A DNA stretch of 64,000 nt, from NCBI RefSeq assembly GCF_003610775.1, contig NZ_RAQO01000013.1, positions 1 to 64,000 on the forward strand, read 5' to 3'. The DNA is from Alginatibacterium sediminis. GTDB lineage: Bacteria > Pseudomonadota > Gammaproteobacteria > Enterobacterales > Celerinatantimonadaceae. The notes under the pieces were generated by a model. That model worked only from the letters and a program-made list of their open reading frames with translations, did not search any database and had not been told where the DNA came from. Position numbers and translations under genes: made by a program. This document shows positions 44,701-53,611 of this stretch, in pieces; the stretch's first letter is position 1, and each line of letters begins with the position of its first letter.

Positions 44701-44971
44701 CATTTATTATTCGAACATCTAGCCCTTCGTCACGATAAAACCCTTGCTCTAATGCCGCGTAATAACCTGCAAACTGAAATTGATGATGCCAACGCAATTG
44801 CATTGTTACCACTTCAAGTTCTGATTGATTTGCAGCAAAAGACGGTGGGATTAAAGATAAGCAGAGAAAAAGTAAACAGTAGTAGCCGAAAGAGAAAAAC
44901 GCAGAAATAGTACGCATAATTATGTGCGCACAAAGCTTTATGGCATTCACGATAACAAGTAACATTATCAA
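41777..44971 (-). CDS. NMT1/THI5-like sensor with PAS-PAS-GGDEF-EAL
   Basis: A 1064-aa inner-membrane protein. A signal anchor precedes a periplasmic NMT1/THI5-like solute-binding domain (about residues 55-330), a membrane segment near 355-373, two PAS domains (about 385-630), GGDEF (710-714) and EAL (838-840 in EALIRW). Both cyclic di-GMP motifs are intact, so it could synthesise and degrade the messenger. The binding domain belongs to the family that holds pyrimidine, sulfonate or nitrate-like ligands. TTG 44971 has AGGAAG eight bases upstream; ATG 44917 is an alternative. Confidence 0.9.
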   Translation of the reverse strand: MIMLLVIVNAIKLCAHIIMRTISAFFSFGYYCLLFLCLSLIPPSFAANQSELEVVTMQLRWHHQFQFAGYYAALEQGFYRDEGLDVRIINGDPSRQPVDEVLSGRADYAEGNSEVLYQRLLGQPLVAMASIFQHSPSVLITLQSSGIRSVHDLVGKKVMLANQDADADFLTMLINEGISLSQLDIIASSYQLDDLITGKVDAFNAYSTNEPYYLEQNNIAYNIIDPVSYRVDFYSDILFTSETELKANPKRVAAMLRATLKGWSYAMNHPDEIIDLLINDYQVNKSREHLKFEAQQIRKLIIPDLIQIGHMNPERWQHMADTFITSGLVVDDHHLDGFIYGPRSSRLPTWVLPVLIAALTLVVLGSITIFYLHRFNRRMASTQMTLRESEERFKALSAATYGGIIIHDKGKILECNSSLSDITGYSYFQLIGKDGLELIAPEHIDTVLEKMRLDYTQSYEVEGLRKDGSKFPLAIKGKNIVYKSQDARVIEFLDITERKKTEEQLKLAASVFTHAREGIMITDPQGNIIDVNETFTSITGFSREEALGENPRILRSGRHDKELYEQMWNSLIELKQWSGELWNKRKNGELFAELVTISAVLDSFGNTQNYVALFSDITPMKHHQQQLEHIALYDALTNLPNRMLLAERLNHAMSQSERRGSSIAVAYLDLDGFKIINDNYGHKIGDELLIALSDLMNKSLRDGDTLARIGGDEFVAVLADIEQMGDYTLVLDRLLCAAKSKVVIGGQELQVSTSIGVTIYPQDGVDADQLMRHADQAMYIAKQTGKNRYHLFDVHEDQSIQTQRETIEHIKQGLLQRQFVLYFQPQVNMKTGEVIGAEALIRWQHPERGLVYPADFLPVIDNHPISLEIGDWVIETALEQMTKWQHEDLDISVSVNIDAFQLQQPGFVEKLATALTLHPLVKPSRLQLEILETSALGEIAEALSTMNACIELGVNFALDDFGTGFSSLTYLKRLPVGLLKIDQSFVRDMLDDADDQAIVRGVISLANAFNRRVTAEGVESIEHGTQLLALGCELAQGYGIARPMPAEDIPSWVKQWRPDIAWKS

Positions 44972-45156
44972 AGCAATATCTTCCTAATACTGCACCCGCA
45001 CCTTATTTTCTAACGTTTTCAAATTTAATAGATTTAAATCACCTTACTTGAATATAACGCAGCTCACAATGCTTAGAAAGGACAATAAGTTGGAAGTGCT
45101 ATGTGCTAATAAATATTAATACTTTGCACGGCAGGATCGTTTAGAAATGAACGAAT

Positions 45157-45194
45157 AACCACAGCGCAATGATGATATTACTAGCACTGTGGTT
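45157..45194 (-). terminator. Possible terminator after ureG
   Basis: AACCACAG pairs with CTGTGGTT over a 22-nt loop just past the ureG stop on the - strand. The loop is long and no T-run is obvious, so support is weak. Confidence 0.3.
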
Positions 45195-45200
45195 CACAGT

Positions 45201-45836
45201 TTATGCTGCTTTGCGCTTCAGCATACCTTGGGTTTCAATAAACTCAATAATGGTGTCTAAACCAACCGATTTTTTAAGGTTAGTAAATACATATGGCTTT
45301 TCTCCTCGCATGCGCTTTGTATCTTGCTCCATTACTTCTAAAGACGCGCCAACATAAGGGGCTAAGTCTATTTTGTTAATCACTAACAAATCCGAACGCG
45401 TAATCCCGGGGCCACCTTTGCGAGGAATTTTTTCGCCTTCTGCTACATCAATCACATAGATGGTCAGGTCCGCAAGCTCAGGGCTAAACGTGGCGCTCAA
45501 ATTGTCGCCACCACTTTCCACAAAAACAACATCTAAATCGCCATGTAGCCGAGCTAAGTCTTCAACTGCTGCTAGGTTCATTGAGGCGTCTTCTCTAATA
45601 GCAGTATGTGGACAACCGCCAGTTTCAACCCCTACGATGCGATCCGCTGCTAAGGCTTCTGCTCGAGTCAGAATCTTTGCATCTTCTTGGGTGTAAATAT
45701 CATTCGTTACTACCGCTATACTGAAATGATCGCGAATAGCCTTACACAGTACTTCTAGCAATGCTGTTTTTCCCGAACCGACCGGGCCACCAACACCAAT
45801 GCGAAGCGGTGATTTATATTGTGCTTGAGTATCCAT
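45201..45836 (-). CDS. ureG: Urease accessory GTPase UreG
   Basis: A 211-aa SIMIBI-class GTPase that powers nickel delivery to urease. The P-loop GGPVGSGKT is at 16-24, and the metal-binding CPH motif is in [17 protein letters not shown]. It acts with UreF and UreD on UreABC. It is the last gene of the urea transcription unit, 37 bp after ureF. Confidence 0.97.
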   Translation of the reverse strand: MDTQAQYKSPLRIGVGGPVGSGKTALLEVLCKAIRDHFSIAVVTNDIYTQEDAKILTRAEALAADRIVGVETGGCPHTAIREDASMNLAAVEDLARLHGDLDVVFVESGGDNLSATFSPELADLTIYVIDVAEGEKIPRKGGPGITRSDLLVINKIDLAPYVGASLEVMEQDTKRMRGEKPYVFTNLKKSVGLDTIIEFIETQGMLKRKAA

Positions 45837-45873
45837 AAGTAATTCTTCCTTCTTAAACTACGTTTTTACGTCT

Positions 45874-46569
45874 CTATGAGCGAAATAAACGAGTGTATTG
45901 AGTTTGATGACGGCAACTAGCGATAATTTGTGCTGGCGTAAAACTGCCCATTTGTTCATCACTAATGCTAGAAGCTCGATCCAAGGCGGCTTCAAATTGA
46001 CTCGAAAGCTCCATTAAGATTTGTTGGCCTGCACTCTGCCCCAGTGGAATGAGCTTAACCCCTGCCACTGAAGTATTCTCAAGCCATGACCATAAATAAC
46101 CTAAGCAAAGCTGCTCAAGCTCGATATGCCAATAATTGGCCGCCAAAGCAATGCCAGCGAGTTGATTTTCTGCACATACCTTTAACAAATTTTGATCAAG
46201 TTCTGGGAGCAATTGTTTTAACAAACGAGCCAAAGCTTGACCACGTTGCGACTCTTCAGCTCTTAATTCAGACGTTTCGCGAGACGCAACTAAGAATTGG
46301 TTAAGCTCGCTGATTTTTTGTAAATCTTTGAGCTCGACAGCACGATATAAACGCATCAACAGCGGAATTTCCAACGTCGCTAAACTATGCTGCAAAATGT
46401 CACCTAGCCATAGCGCTAAGCTTTTCTGCGATGTGACCCATTGTGCTTCAACCGCCCATTCCAGACCTTGAGAATAGGTAAACCCACCAATTGGAAGACC
46501 TGGACTAATAAGCTGAAATAAACGAAGCTGCGCTAATTTAGGGCTAGTGCTATTGCTTGTTCCTTGCAT
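45874..46569 (-). CDS. ureF: Urease accessory protein UreF
   Basis: A 231-aa all-helical protein that bridges UreD and UreG in the activation complex and gates GTP hydrolysis. The N-terminal FQLISPGLPIGGFTYSQGLEWA motif and the central SRETSELRAEE are recognisable. It starts at the base next to the ureJ stop, so translation is probably coupled. Confidence 0.94.
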   Translation of the reverse strand: MQGTSNSTSPKLAQLRLFQLISPGLPIGGFTYSQGLEWAVEAQWVTSQKSLALWLGDILQHSLATLEIPLLMRLYRAVELKDLQKISELNQFLVASRETSELRAEESQRGQALARLLKQLLPELDQNLLKVCAENQLAGIALAANYWHIELEQLCLGYLWSWLENTSVAGVKLIPLGQSAGQQILMELSSQFEAALDRASSISDEQMGSFTPAQIIASCRHQTQYTRLFRS

Positions 46570-47130
46570 TTACAATTGCTCAAGTTGGTACTGTTTACGC
46601 GCTGACATAACACTTATTGACTTCGCTACAGCTAAACCCAATGCCATAATCACTGTCGCGCTGCTTAACATACCTAACAAAAACATAGAGCTGCTACCAC
46701 TGACTTCAGCACCATGTGCCCAACCATGGGCCATTAAAGCTGCGCTGCACAAGCTAAGGTTAAACCGCTGTAGGCCAGATGATGCCTTACGAAAGCGGGC
46801 TAACAGACCTATTCCAGCAACGATAAGTGACGCCATAATCAACCCTTCTAAGCCGACAAACCCGCCGAGCGTAGATCCTGCAATCATGCCTAAAGCTAAA
46901 CAGGCAAGGGCCGCTACTATTTTGGTTTTTACTCGAACTTGCTTAAACATGAGTATTCCCAATGCAAACATCATCAGCAAATGATCAACGCCAGTAAATG
47001 GGTGCAACAACCCACCAGATAATCCGTGGATAAGTGAGTTACTTACCGTTGTATCTATGGTGTGCGCTGCTGCAAAAGGTGAAGCAATAGCAACAAAAAA
47101 TGCCAAAAATGAGAGAAGTACGCGATTCAT
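46570..47130 (-). CDS. ureJ: HupE/UreJ-family nickel transporter
   Basis: A 186-aa membrane protein with about six membrane segments and a cleavable leader ending AAA-H. The family signature HPFTGVDHLLMM has the histidines and aspartate of HupE/UreJ, and AHGWAHGAE is a second histidine motif. Such proteins take up nickel for urease or hydrogenase. Its place between ureE and ureF supports nickel supply for urease. Confidence 0.9.
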   Translation of the reverse strand: MNRVLLSFLAFFVAIASPFAAAHTIDTTVSNSLIHGLSGGLLHPFTGVDHLLMMFALGILMFKQVRVKTKIVAALACLALGMIAGSTLGGFVGLEGLIMASLIVAGIGLLARFRKASSGLQRFNLSLCSAALMAHGWAHGAEVSGSSSMFLLGMLSSATVIMALGLAVAKSISVMSARKQYQLEQL

Positions 47131-47179
47131 AATAAGTCCTTAAAATAGAGAAACTAAATTGTAGTCAAAGTGTGATTGT

Positions 47180-47644
47180 CTAGTGATGATGCGAATGACC
47201 ACCTGCTGAGCTGCCGCCGTATGCTCCGGGTTCAGGCTCAAATGGATGCATCGCTACATCCACACTCAGGCCCAAATCGCGTAGCATTGCATCAAGCACA
47301 TGATCATGTTGATAGCGGACCCAGTTGGCTTCAATTTGTAGCGGTACGTGCCGATTGCCAAGGTGATAACAGGCTCGCGACAAAAGATGAGCGTCAGCGC
47401 AATGTACGGTGGAAACTTGTTCGTCAGCGGCTTTAATTAAAACATGCAGTCCTGCCTCATTAGCTAATACATCGCCATCGCGTAACACCTTACCCCTAGG
47501 CAAAAACAGGCCGGCTGATTCACCACTGTCTAGCTCAACTTTGATACGACTTTTAATTCGCGCGTTAATTGGCAAACTCAAACACGCTGTAGTTTGTAGA
47601 TTTTGAGCGTCGCTTCGCTCAATAATGGTGGTTAGTTCAATCAT
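47180..47644 (-). CDS. ureE: Urease nickel metallochaperone UreE
   Basis: A 154-aa dimeric nickel chaperone. An N-terminal peptide-binding domain is followed by a metal-binding domain, and the C-terminal tail GGHSHHH is histidine rich, shorter than in Klebsiella. It passes nickel to UreG. It lies 15 bp downstream of ureC and 49 bp upstream of ureJ. Confidence 0.95.
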   Translation of the reverse strand: MIELTTIIERSDAQNLQTTACLSLPINARIKSRIKVELDSGESAGLFLPRGKVLRDGDVLANEAGLHVLIKAADEQVSTVHCADAHLLSRACYHLGNRHVPLQIEANWVRYQHDHVLDAMLRDLGLSVDVAMHPFEPEPGAYGGSSAGGHSHHH

Positions 47645-47659
47645 AAAGTTTCCTTCGCC

Positions 47660-49363
47660 CTAGAATAGAAAATAGCGCTGCGCCATTGGCAATGTGACCG
47701 CAGGTTCGCATATAAGTAGTTCGCCATTGGCTCGAACTTGATAAGTCTGGCTGTCAACTTCTATGGTTGGCTGCCAGTGGTTATGGATCATGTCGGCTTT
47801 ACTGATGTTTCGGCAATTGCTTACCGCTGACAGCATTTTTTGTAAACCGATTTGCTCTCCCACGCCTTTTGTAATCGCCGATTTGGACATAAAGGTAATT
47901 GATGTCGCAAATTTTGCCTTGCCAAAACTACCGAACATCGGCCGATAATGTACCGGTTGAGGAGTTGGAATAGACGCATTTGCATCGCCCATAGGTGCTG
48001 CAGCTATCATGCCCCCTTTAATGATCATGCTTGGCTTAACACCGAAAAAGGCTGGCTTCCACAACACTAAGTCTGCAAGTTTACCGACTTCGATAGACCC
48101 AATTTCATGACTCATGCCATGGGTGATTGCAGGGTTGATCGTATATTTTGCTATGTAGCGTTTTAGACGATTATTGTCATTGCGGGCACTGTCTTCTTTA
48201 AGTGGACCGCGCTGCACCTTCATTTTGTGGGCGGTTTGCCACGTTCTAATGATAACTTCACCGACTCGGCCCATGGCCTGCGAGTCCGAGGCAATCATTG
48301 AAAATGCACCTAAGTCATGCAAGATATCTTCGGCGGCAATTGTTTCACGGCGTATTCGCGACTCTGCGAAAGCAACGTCCTCGGCTATTGCAGGGCTCAA
48401 ATGATGGCAAACCATCAACATGTCCAAATGTTCGTCAACCGTATTAATCGTATAAGGCCGAGTAGGATTAGTTGAAGACGGTAATATATTGGACTCGCCA
48501 CAGGCACGAATAATGTCAGGTGCATGACCACCACCAGCGCCTTCGGTATGGTAGGTATGGATCACGCGGTCACCAATCGCACCAAGCGTAGACTCCACAA
48601 AACCTGATTCGTTGAGTGTATCGGTATGAATCGCTACCTGAACGTCTGTCTCTTCAGCGACATCTAAACAATTGCTTATTGAAGCCGGAGTTGTGCCCCA
48701 ATCTTCATGTAACTTTAGGCCTACTGCGCCAGCGTCAACTTGCTCATGCAGTGCTAAAGGTAAGCTTGCATTGCCTTTGCCTAACAAACCAAAATTCATT
48801 GGAAAATCATCTAAAGACTGCAACATGCGATGCATATTCCAGATGCCAGGTGTACAAGTTGTGGCGTTAGTACCCGTTGCTGGCCCTGTTCCACCACCAA
48901 TCATCGTGGTCACTCCAGACATGAGTGCTTCTTCAATTTGCTGCGGGCAGATAAAGTGAATATGCGAGTCGATACCACCGGCGGTTAGTATCGAACCTTC
49001 TCCGGCAAGAATTTCGGTTCCGGGTCCAATTGGAATATCCACGCCACTTTGCACATCAGGGTTACCCGCTTTACCAATGGCAGCAATGCGGCCATCTTTG
49101 ATGGCAACATCACCTTTTACGATACCCCAATGGTCTAATATCACCGCATTGGTTATCACTAAGTCAGGCGTAACATGACAGCTAAGCTGCCCTTGCCCCA
49201 TACCATCGCGTATAACTTTACCGCCGCCAAATTTAACTTCGTCACCATAGCGGGTGTAGTCTTTTTCAACTTCAAGCCACAGTTCGGTATCGGCTAAACG
49301 TAAACGGTCGCCTGTCGTTGGGCCAAACATTTCGCCGTAGGCCTGCCTAGAAATCTTAGCCAT
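47660..49363 (-). CDS. ureC: Urease alpha subunit
   Basis: A 567-aa catalytic subunit that hydrolyses urea to ammonia and carbamate at a dinickel site. Nickel ligands H134 and H136 ([11 protein letters not shown]) and the carbamylated lysine K217 (GLKLHEDWG) are present, with the flap region [15 protein letters not shown] containing the active-site Cys and His. Length equals Klebsiella UreC. It follows ureB with a 1-bp overlap. Nothing suggests inactivation. Confidence 0.99.
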   Translation of the reverse strand: MAKISRQAYGEMFGPTTGDRLRLADTELWLEVEKDYTRYGDEVKFGGGKVIRDGMGQGQLSCHVTPDLVITNAVILDHWGIVKGDVAIKDGRIAAIGKAGNPDVQSGVDIPIGPGTEILAGEGSILTAGGIDSHIHFICPQQIEEALMSGVTTMIGGGTGPATGTNATTCTPGIWNMHRMLQSLDDFPMNFGLLGKGNASLPLALHEQVDAGAVGLKLHEDWGTTPASISNCLDVAEETDVQVAIHTDTLNESGFVESTLGAIGDRVIHTYHTEGAGGGHAPDIIRACGESNILPSSTNPTRPYTINTVDEHLDMLMVCHHLSPAIAEDVAFAESRIRRETIAAEDILHDLGAFSMIASDSQAMGRVGEVIIRTWQTAHKMKVQRGPLKEDSARNDNNRLKRYIAKYTINPAITHGMSHEIGSIEVGKLADLVLWKPAFFGVKPSMIIKGGMIAAAPMGDANASIPTPQPVHYRPMFGSFGKAKFATSITFMSKSAITKGVGEQIGLQKMLSAVSNCRNISKADMIHNHWQPTIEVDSQTYQVRANGELLICEPAVTLPMAQRYFLF

Positions 49364-49704
49364 TAGCGGTTCTCCTTATCGATAGCACCCATTACTTTGC
49401 CTTGGAATCCATAGACAATCCTGTCTCCGCCAAACGCAACCAGTTCAACACTGCGGCTTTGGCCTGGTTCAAAGCGCACGGCAGTACCAGCAGCAATATT
49501 TAGACGTTTGCCTAAACTTTGTTCCCTATCGAACTTCAGCGATTCATTCACTTCAAAAAAATGGTAGTGAGACCCAATCTGAACTGGTCGGTCGCCAAGA
49601 TTAGCCACTTTAATTTCTGTCGTGGGCAGCCCTGGATTGAGTTCAATATCACCACTGGCTACCTTTAACTCACCCGGAATAATGACGTCATCTTTATAAC
49701 TCAT
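49363..49704 (-). CDS. ureB: Urease beta subunit
   Basis: A 113-aa structural subunit, with the conserved [21 protein letters not shown] and [17 protein letters not shown] segments. It is a stand-alone subunit, i.e. the three-subunit bacterial form rather than the fused Helicobacter type. It overlaps ureC by 1 bp and follows ureA after 21 bp. Confidence 0.98.
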   Translation of the reverse strand: MSYKDDVIIPGELKVASGDIELNPGLPTTEIKVANLGDRPVQIGSHYHFFEVNESLKFDREQSLGKRLNIAAGTAVRFEPGQSRSVELVAFGGDRIVYGFQGKVMGAIDKENR

Positions 49705-49725
49705 GTTTGCTCCTTGCGCTGTGCG

Positions 49726-50028
49726 CTAAACAATCGGCTGATGAACCGTGACCAACTTAGTGCCGTCGGGGAAAGTTGCTTCAACTTGAACATCGTGAAT
49801 CATGTCAGCAATACCCGGCATTACTTGGTCAATACTTAGAACTTCACGCCCTTCATTCATAAGCTGAGCCACCGTTTTACCGTCGCGAGCGCCTTCCATA
49901 ATAGCCGCACTAATAAAAGCAATGGCTTCTGGATAATTGAGCTTTAAACCACGAGCCAAGCGACGCTCGGCTAGTAATCCGGCAGTAAAAATGAGTAATT
50001 TGTCTTTTTCTCTTGGGGATAGTTCCAT
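49726..50028 (-). CDS. ureA: Urease gamma subunit
   Basis: A 100-aa structural subunit; the start [20 protein letters not shown] and the segment [21 protein letters not shown] are strongly conserved. Together with UreB and UreC it forms the (abc)3 trimer. A ribosome site (GAGG) lies just upstream of the ATG, 13 bp after ureD. Confidence 0.98.
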   Translation of the reverse strand: MELSPREKDKLLIFTAGLLAERRLARGLKLNYPEAIAFISAAIMEGARDGKTVAQLMNEGREVLSIDQVMPGIADMIHDVQVEATFPDGTKLVTVHQPIV

Positions 50029-50041
50029 TCCAACCTCTAAC

Positions 50042-50902
50042 TTAAGTTGCCCAAATGCGGGGGGCTAAGGGGATTACACCAAACCAATGTTCGCGGGTTA
50101 TTTGCCACATCTTCACATAGGCTCTAAGAATATCTTCGCTGTATACGGCCATCGCTCGGACGACGATTAATCCGTCAACACAGGTGATACCTAGGATTAA
50201 TCGCTTCGGGGAGATACCAGCGTTTATTTTTTGTAGGCTTTCATTCAAGCTTTCGAACAATTGCGTGTCGTCAGATGAAATGATCATGGTCGCCAGCATG
50301 GGATAGTCTCGCATCCCGGCACAGGACTGATGCTGATCGAAGCCTTGTTTAGCCAACCGCTCGTTAAGGACAAGCTTGTTGTCGCGATAGACGCGAGTTC
50401 TCCCAAGGATACAACCGGTACTAAATCGCTCTTGTAGCGCCGGCCGTCCAAAGCATTGCATTTCCCAAGCGATGCAACGAGCACTGCCTTGCAAGTGAAT
50501 ATCAGTATTAATCTGAGCCTGACTTCCAGGAAAAAATATGTTTTCTTGCGGTAACCATTCCAACATGGCTCCGTCTTCTATTTGTAGCTGTTGGTCAACA
50601 TAAGCGGTTTTACCAAGCGAGCGATAAAACTTGGTGGCGCCAGGCGTTGTCACTAAAGCGCGACTGTTACCCAGCGACTTGATATCGACTTTTAGTGAAT
50701 CTCCTGCAACCACGCCACCAGGAGGATGCAATAGATAAGTATGGCAAACGGCTTCTTCAGGGTAAAAAGGCCGCTGTACATTTAAGGGCCCTATTTGTCT
50801 ACGACGACTAATGACGGTCCGAGAGCCGCGTTGCTGGTACTCCAACTGCAAATGTCCTTTCCAAGAACTCGAGCTATCAAATTGTTTAGCCAAATCGCTC
50901 AT
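50042..50902 (-). CDS. ureD: Urease accessory protein UreD
   Basis: A 286-aa scaffold (UreH equivalent) that binds UreABC first and channels nickel. The segments [14 protein letters not shown] and [10 protein letters not shown] and the C-terminal [15 protein letters not shown] are conserved. It overlaps urtE by 4 bp, joining the transporter and urease parts into one translation-coupled unit. Confidence 0.95.
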   Translation of the reverse strand: MSDLAKQFDSSSSWKGHLQLEYQQRGSRTVISRRRQIGPLNVQRPFYPEEAVCHTYLLHPPGGVVAGDSLKVDIKSLGNSRALVTTPGATKFYRSLGKTAYVDQQLQIEDGAMLEWLPQENIFFPGSQAQINTDIHLQGSARCIAWEMQCFGRPALQERFSTGCILGRTRVYRDNKLVLNERLAKQGFDQHQSCAGMRDYPMLATMIISSDDTQLFESLNESLQKINAGISPKRLILGITCVDGLIVVRAMAVYSEDILRAYVKMWQITREHWFGVIPLAPRIWAT

Positions 50903-51594
50903 ACAGTTAAATATTCCTGAACTAGCTGCTCGCTAAGCCCTTCCATGTCGCCTTGGGCAACTAATCGCCCCCGGTCAAGTAAACAAAAACGATCTCCAAC
51001 GCGACGTGCAAATGGCAGCTTTTGCTCTACAAGTAATACTGTTAAACCCATTTCGCGATTCAGTCGCTCGATGATGTTTCCTATTTCCTGAACAATGTTT
51101 GGCTGAATCCCTTCAGTGGGCTCGTCCAAAATAAGTAATTCAGGATTCACCACAAGGGCTCGTCCTATTGCAAGTTGCTGTTGTTGACCACCACTTAGGT
51201 CTCCTCCGCGCCGATTTAACATCTGTTTAAGCACGGGAAATAACTCGTAGATAAACTCTGGAATTTTTCTATCGTTTCTGGCTCGTACCGGTAAACCAAC
51301 TTGCAGATTTTCTTCCACACTTAACAGCGGAAATATTTGACGACCTTGGGGGACGTAACCGATACCATGATAGGCGCGTTTTTCAGCGGCTAATCGGCTG
51401 ATATCAGTGCTACCCAGATGAATCTCACCACTTTGAAGCGGTAATAGGCCCATAATGCACTGTAACAAGGTGGTTTTACCCACTCCATTGCGGCCCATGA
51501 GTACCGTGCACTCTCCTTTTGGGATTGACATGTCCAAATCCCAAAGCGTATGACTCTCGCCATAGAATTGATTTAATTTACTAATTTCTATCAC
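50899..51594 (-). CDS. urtE: Urea ABC transporter ATPase UrtE
   Basis: A 231-aa LivF-type ATPase. Walker A GRNGVGKTT, signature LSGGQQQQLAIGRAL and Walker B LLILDEPTEGI are visible. Together with UrtD it energises the UrtBC permease. UrtE-type proteins in this context are specific to urea by association with urease genes. Confidence 0.94.
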   Translation of the reverse strand: MIEISKLNQFYGESHTLWDLDMSIPKGECTVLMGRNGVGKTTLLQCIMGLLPLQSGEIHLGSTDISRLAAEKRAYHGIGYVPQGRQIFPLLSVEENLQVGLPVRARNDRKIPEFIYELFPVLKQMLNRRGGDLSGGQQQQLAIGRALVVNPELLILDEPTEGIQPNIVQEIGNIIERLNREMGLTVLLVEQKLPFARRVGDRFCLLDRGRLVAQGDMEGLSEQLVQEYLTV

Positions 51595-51611
51595 AACAAC
51601 TCCCTGACGAT

Positions 51612-52475
51612 TTACTCACCTAAGTAGACTTCTTTAACTTTGGCGTTATTTTGAACCTCACTCATACTGCCCTCAGCCAAGATATGACCTTGGTGCAATA
51701 CACTGACTTTGTTGGCAATTGAACGGACAAAGTCCATATCGTGCTCTACCACAACCACTGAATGTTGCCCCGCTAGTGATGTTAATAGCTCCGCGGTGCG
51801 ATCCATCTCTTGGTGGGTCATACCCGCTACAGGTTCATCAACTAATAACAATTTAGGCCTTTGCATAAGTAACATACCGATCTCTAGCCATTGCTTTTGT
51901 CCGTGGGACAAACTTCCAGCAGACAAGGCCAATTGGTCACTTAAACCTATAATCGACAACACCCGTTCAATGTCGTCTTTCTGCTCGCCAGTAAGCTTGG
52001 ATAGAAATACCTGCCATGGACCTCGTGGACCAGCCATGGCGAGTTCCAAGTTTTCCCAAACACTTAAGAATTCGAAAACAGTCGGCTTTTGAAATTTTCG
52101 CCCCACCCCTGCGTTTGCAATCTGCGCCTCATCCATTTCCAATAAGTTAATATTAGAGCCAAGCCAGACTTGACCATTATCAGGTTTCGTTTTGCCGGTA
52201 ATAATGTCCATCATGGTGGTTTTACCGGCACCATTGGGACCTATAATGCAGCGTAGTTCACCTTCTTCGATATAAAGGTTGAGGTCGTCAATGGCTTTGA
52301 AGCCATCGAAACTTACCGAAACCCCTTCGAGGTAGAGCAATATTTTGTGTCGGGTGTCGAGCAAGGGATGATGCTGCGGAACCAAAAAGTCAAAGACTTG
52401 GTCGCGCTGGAAAAACTTTTGCACCGGCTCGATAACTTGTTTCCCAAGCGGCAGATTATGGACTTGAGCACTCAT
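51612..52475 (-). CDS. urtD: Urea ABC transporter ATPase UrtD
   Basis: A 287-aa LivG-type ATPase. An N-terminal extension of about 45 residues, unlike LivG but usual for UrtD, precedes Walker A GPNGAGKTT; the signature is LSHGQKQWLEIGMLL and Walker B is LLLVDEPVAGMT. It overlaps urtC by 4 bp. Confidence 0.94.
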   Translation of the reverse strand: MSAQVHNLPLGKQVIEPVQKFFQRDQVFDFLVPQHHPLLDTRHKILLYLEGVSVSFDGFKAIDDLNLYIEEGELRCIIGPNGAGKTTMMDIITGKTKPDNGQVWLGSNINLLEMDEAQIANAGVGRKFQKPTVFEFLSVWENLELAMAGPRGPWQVFLSKLTGEQKDDIERVLSIIGLSDQLALSAGSLSHGQKQWLEIGMLLMQRPKLLLVDEPVAGMTHQEMDRTAELLTSLAGQHSVVVVEHDMDFVRSIANKVSVLHQGHILAEGSMSEVQNNAKVKEVYLGE

Positions 52476-53608
52476 GCTTTTGCCTCCGAAATTTGTGCTG
52501 TTGATTCTTCATCCTTAGAGTTGCTGGTCATAGTGGACGATTTAGACTTAACTAAGCCCACGATTCCCTTGGGTAGATAGAGTGTTGAAAGCACAAATAG
52601 AGCACCTAAGAAAAATAGCCATACCTCAGGCAGCTCAACGGTAAACCAAGACTTGGCATAGTTAACGATAACAGCTCCCGCTACCGCGCCAAACAAGGTA
52701 GCTCGCCCACCGAGCGCAACCCAAACCACAACTTCTATCGAGTTGATGGGAGCAAACTCTCCGGGATTGATGATGCCAACCTGTGGAACATACAACGCTC
52801 CGGCAACACCAGCTAACATGGCCGAAATCACGAAGATCCATAACTTGACCGTATCAACGCGATAACCAATAAAACGTGTTCTAGATTCGGCGTCTCTTAT
52901 GGCAACTGATAATCGCCCTAGACGACTTGCCACGATAGCTCGGCAAATCAAATAGCCCCCAATTAGGGCTGCGCAACTTGCGACAAATAACGCAATTCGA
53001 GTTTGGTCTGATTGCAAGCTATAGCCCAATATATCTTTGAAATCAGTTAAGCCATTGTTACCGCCAAAACCCATCTCGTTTCTGAAAAATGACAAGAGCA
53101 ATGCATAGGTCATAGCTTGAGTAATTATTGATAAATAAACGCCACTAACTCGCGAGCGAAAGGCAAAATATCCGAACACAAAAGCGAGCAAGCCAGGGAT
53201 GAGTACGACCATTAGCGCAGCAAACCAAAATTGATCGAAACCTTGCCAGAACCAAGGAAGCTCTTGCCAATTAAGGAAGACCATAAAGTCAGGCAACACG
53301 GGGTCGCCATAAACACCACGTGAACCAATTTGGCGCATCAAGTACATGCCCATCGCGTAGCCACCCAAGGCAAAAAATGCCGCGTGTCCCAAGCTCAGTA
53401 TGCCTAAAAACCCCCAGACTAGATCAACCGCTAAGGCCAATAAGGCATAGCATAGATACTTGCCCATCAAAGTGACGGTATAGGTTTGCACGTGTAAGGG
53501 GTGTTCACTTGGCAAGGCCAAGTTCAAGAATGGAACAAGCACAATTGCAATCATCAGGATTGCTAACAATATTTTCCCACCACGGTCTTGGCGCAAGATA
53601 TTCAGCAT
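52472..53608 (-). CDS. urtC: Urea ABC transporter permease UrtC
   Basis: A 378-aa LivM-type permease with about ten membrane segments. The segments WGFLGILSLGHAAFFALGGY and MALP-like loops match UrtC; GGRATLFGAVAGA is the conserved C-terminal motif. The C-terminal ~25 residues are polar and variable. It starts 3 bp after urtB. Confidence 0.94.
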   Translation of the reverse strand: MLNILRQDRGGKILLAILMIAIVLVPFLNLALPSEHPLHVQTYTVTLMGKYLCYALLALAVDLVWGFLGILSLGHAAFFALGGYAMGMYLMRQIGSRGVYGDPVLPDFMVFLNWQELPWFWQGFDQFWFAALMVVLIPGLLAFVFGYFAFRSRVSGVYLSIITQAMTYALLLSFFRNEMGFGGNNGLTDFKDILGYSLQSDQTRIALFVASCAALIGGYLICRAIVASRLGRLSVAIRDAESRTRFIGYRVDTVKLWIFVISAMLAGVAGALYVPQVGIINPGEFAPINSIEVVVWVALGGRATLFGAVAGAVIVNYAKSWFTVELPEVWLFFLGALFVLSTLYLPKGIVGLVKSKSSTMTSNSKDEESTAQISEAKA

Positions 53609-53611
53609 TGC

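Noticed and set aside
41777-44971. Thiamine-precursor synthesis by the NMT1/THI5-like domain
   Set aside because: The domain is fused to PAS, GGDEF and EAL modules behind a signal anchor, so it is a sensor rather than a biosynthetic enzyme or transporter component.
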